In this document: in pieces, positions 62,123 through 64,000 of the stretch | How the letters are laid out: each line of letters opens with the position of its first letter | How positions within the stretch are numbered: position 1 is the stretch's first letter | Source of the DNA: Distichodus sexfasciatus | Taxonomy: Eukaryota; Chordata; Actinopteri; Characiformes; Distichodontidae | Length of the DNA stretch: 64,000 nucleotides | Direction of reading: 5' to 3' | Assembly (NCBI GenBank): GCA_032718565.1 | Contig: JAVGVS010000021.1 | Location: forward strand, 1,749,384-1,813,383 | The notes under the pieces: model-generated | Databases searched by the model: none | What the model was told of the DNA's origin: nothing | Seen by the model: only the letters and a program-made list of their open reading frames with translations | Translations under genes and position numbers: made by a program

Positions 62123-62511
62123 AACAATGTGTTAGATATTGATGACTACAACGAGCAAGAGACTCGGACAGTTAAAAGTAACATGATAATAACGTATCTG
62201 GCTCTTTTATTATGTATAAAACTACTAAGTCCAGAACACATATTTGCTGATCACATTGCAAAATACAATGTATAGAGCTTATATTTGTGCTTTATATATT
62301 TGTACAAGCTCAACATGTAGTGAAACATAATTGGTAATTAATATAAGAAAAGAGTTGGCATTGGATTGACCTGCCTGACTTATGAATGAAGTTTAACTTG
62401 TGACCAAAAACATAAATTATTAATTTTTCAAGATAAAATCCTAAGCAACTGGCATAATTTTGAGTAGCGCTCACACTTTCAGTCACCTCCTAACCATTCT
62501 CACTCAAAGCC

Positions 62512-63635
62512 ATGCAAGACTTTGGAGACCTAGAGGCCCAGCTGACCTCTAAAGAGAAGGAATGGAAGGAGCTTCAGGCTCTGCGCATTCAGAAGCTGGA
62601 GGCAGCACTGGCTGAGGCCAATAGCCAGCTCTCCACCCAGAGGGAACGCTTTCTGCGCTTACGGGATGACTTCCAGTACAACCTGGGAGTACTGGAGGAA
62701 CGGGACAGAGAGCTGGAGCGCTATGATGCCATGGCTGTGCGAGTCCAGAGTGAAGACAACGTCCGACAGGAGCAGCTCAGTGAACTGAGGATACAACTAT
62801 CAAAACTCCAGGATGCCCTGGGAGAGGAGAGGAAACATCATGAAGATTTGCAATCTCAGTATCATAAGAGAGGAGCAGATTACCGACTACAGCTGGACAG
62901 AGTACAGAGGTGAGGACTGTTTTGTTATAAAAGGTGATATGTGGGTTTATGGTGGTGTAGTGGTTGGATACTTATTTACCAGAAAAGAGGTTGTGACTCT
63001 GTGTCTGACTGTATCCTACTCAACTGCAAGTTGCTCCAAGGAGACTGTCCCTGTAGTTAGGAAATGTACGCTGCTCTGAATGCGAGCGCTTGATAAATGC
63101 TGTAAATGTGAATCATATAGAGACAAGCTGAACTAGAAACACTGAGCTCCTGGATATGTAAACCTTCATTACTTATTATCTAGTGTGAATTTGAACAAGT
63201 ATTTCAGTAGTTGTTTTTCACAGGTCTCTGAAGATGGCACATCCTTATCATCAGAGTATCTGATAGCATTAAAATGAAGTCTTTCTCATCATCAGCAGTG
63301 CTGAATATAATAGTTGTTTTGGTGAAAAATGTTTTTATAAGCATGGTGACCAGACTCAGCCTTTCTCATTAACAGTATTTCAGGCATTGGAGTGGATCAC
63401 TTTTCTGTGCTATGTCTTTAAAAAATTAGTCTGTGTTAACTGGTGTTAAAATTACAGACAACAAAATCTGAGCAAACATTTGTTATACATAACCATTCAT
63501 CTTCAGTTTATTAACTTTTGTTTTAGCATGAAAGAGGATGAGATTCAGAAACTCAGGGAGGAGAATGAGTCGTTAAAGCGGGATCTTCAGCGGCAAATAC
63601 AGGCATCAGACGGAGAGCTGGCCTTGCAGAAACAG
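62512..63635 (+). CDS. ccdc57: Coiled-coil domain-containing protein 57, 5' part
   Basis: Coiled-coil protein of centrosomes and centriolar satellites, linked in human cells to centriole duplication and microtubule organisation. Two coding exons are visible: 62512-62909 and 63527-63635, joined in phase 2 (AG|C, serine) with GTGAGG donor and TTTTAG acceptor; the second ends at a donor (CAG then GTACAC). They encode about 169 residues, almost all heptad-like Leu/Glu/Arg/Lys-rich helix. Landmarks shared with human CCDC57 are KEKEWKELQALR near the start, DDFQYNLGVLEERDRELERYDA, LSELRIQLSKLQ and DGELALQKQ at the end. The ATG at 62512 is the first in frame and matches the family start. The gene continues past the right edge of the window. 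A SINE (62945-63114) lies in the intron. Head to head with slc16a3. Confidence 0.92.
62945..63114 (+). repeat. SINE copy 4 (plus), in ccdc57 intron
   Basis: A tRNA-derived head GGTGGTGTAGTGGTTGG, a degenerate box B (GAGGTTGTGACTCTG), then the shared body read in the opposite orientation to copy 1 (GGAGACTGTCCCTGTAGTTA) and the tail GATAAATGCTGTAAATGTGA. Confidence 0.8.
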
Positions 63636-64000
63636 GTACACAACACCATGTCAAGTGGCCCACAAAATGTCAGTGCCAGAGGCTTTAGGAAAACTAAGTA
63701 GTGGCTCTAATCTGATTTCAGAAGCAACTGTACTATTACGATTTGTGTCATGAAGTGTTGTGTCTCTTTAATGAACCACTTTGTAAACCATGGCTAATAG
63801 GTCCCTTAGTCCCTCAGTCACAGCTTTATAAACCTAGAATGTAGTTTATACTACTGCATTAACTAAATCAATAAATCTGACTACTGATGTGTTGTCTAGT
63901 CTGCAGCCTTCTTTACTAGTGCTTGCCAGGTTTGTGTATGGTAATAAAGTTGAGAGATGACTCCACTTGGCAGTGCTCCTCGGATTCTGGTCTCTGCTGT
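63636..64000 (+). other. ccdc57: ccdc57 intron, cut by the window edge
   Basis: Starts at the donor after the second coding exon. No further exon is seen before the end of the window. Confidence 0.8.

Noticed and set aside
1..64000. CRISPR arrays, prophage, bacterial operons or integrated virus
   Set aside because: No regularly spaced repeats, no retroviral polymerase motifs and no compact gene clusters; the window is ordinary vertebrate DNA.

Overview
The window is nuclear DNA from a vertebrate, almost certainly a ray-finned (teleost) fish. Coding sequence is rare and split into GT-AG exons, the long spacers are AT-rich, and the interspersed repeats (tRNA-derived SINEs, short inverted-repeat DNA elements, CA/GA microsatellites) are of the kinds common in teleosts. 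I see no bacterial, organellar or viral genes, no CRISPR array and no rRNA.

Four protein-coding genes can be reconstructed exon by exon. c1qtnf1 (minus strand, coding 28412-29881) encodes a secreted collagen-C1q protein, with a probable TATA-driven non-coding first exon near 35.9 kb. csnk1d (plus, 39832-47683) encodes casein kinase 1 delta in nine coding exons totalling 409 residues. slc16a3 (minus, 52822-54893) encodes the proton-coupled lactate exporter MCT4 in four coding exons totalling 530 residues. ccdc57 (plus, from 62512) encodes a coiled-coil centrosome/centriole protein, and only its first two coding exons are inside the window. The human orthologues all lie on 17q25.3, so the block is a conserved but rearranged synteny group. 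csnk1d and slc16a3 are tail to tail; slc16a3 and ccdc57 are head to head.

The first 28 kb has no convincing coding exon. A block from about 6.48 kb looks like a terminal exon or 3'UTR. It may be the 3' end of rbfox3, which in human converges on the C1QTNF1/ENGASE side, but this is inference. The rest is intergenic or intronic DNA with microsatellites, SINE copies, MITE-like elements and a few stretches that look like non-coding regulatory sequence.

The most striking structure is a perfect 738-bp palindrome (4979-5716) that begins at the base after a 10-N assembly gap; it is probably an assembly artefact. Other points of interest are an unassigned promoter-like island with three CCAAT boxes (38.46-38.72 kb), a spliced 3'UTR in csnk1d that could give an alternative C-terminal tail, a SINE split by a LINE-like tail, and candidate regulatory sites upstream of slc16a3 and ccdc57. 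I found no clearly new biological system.
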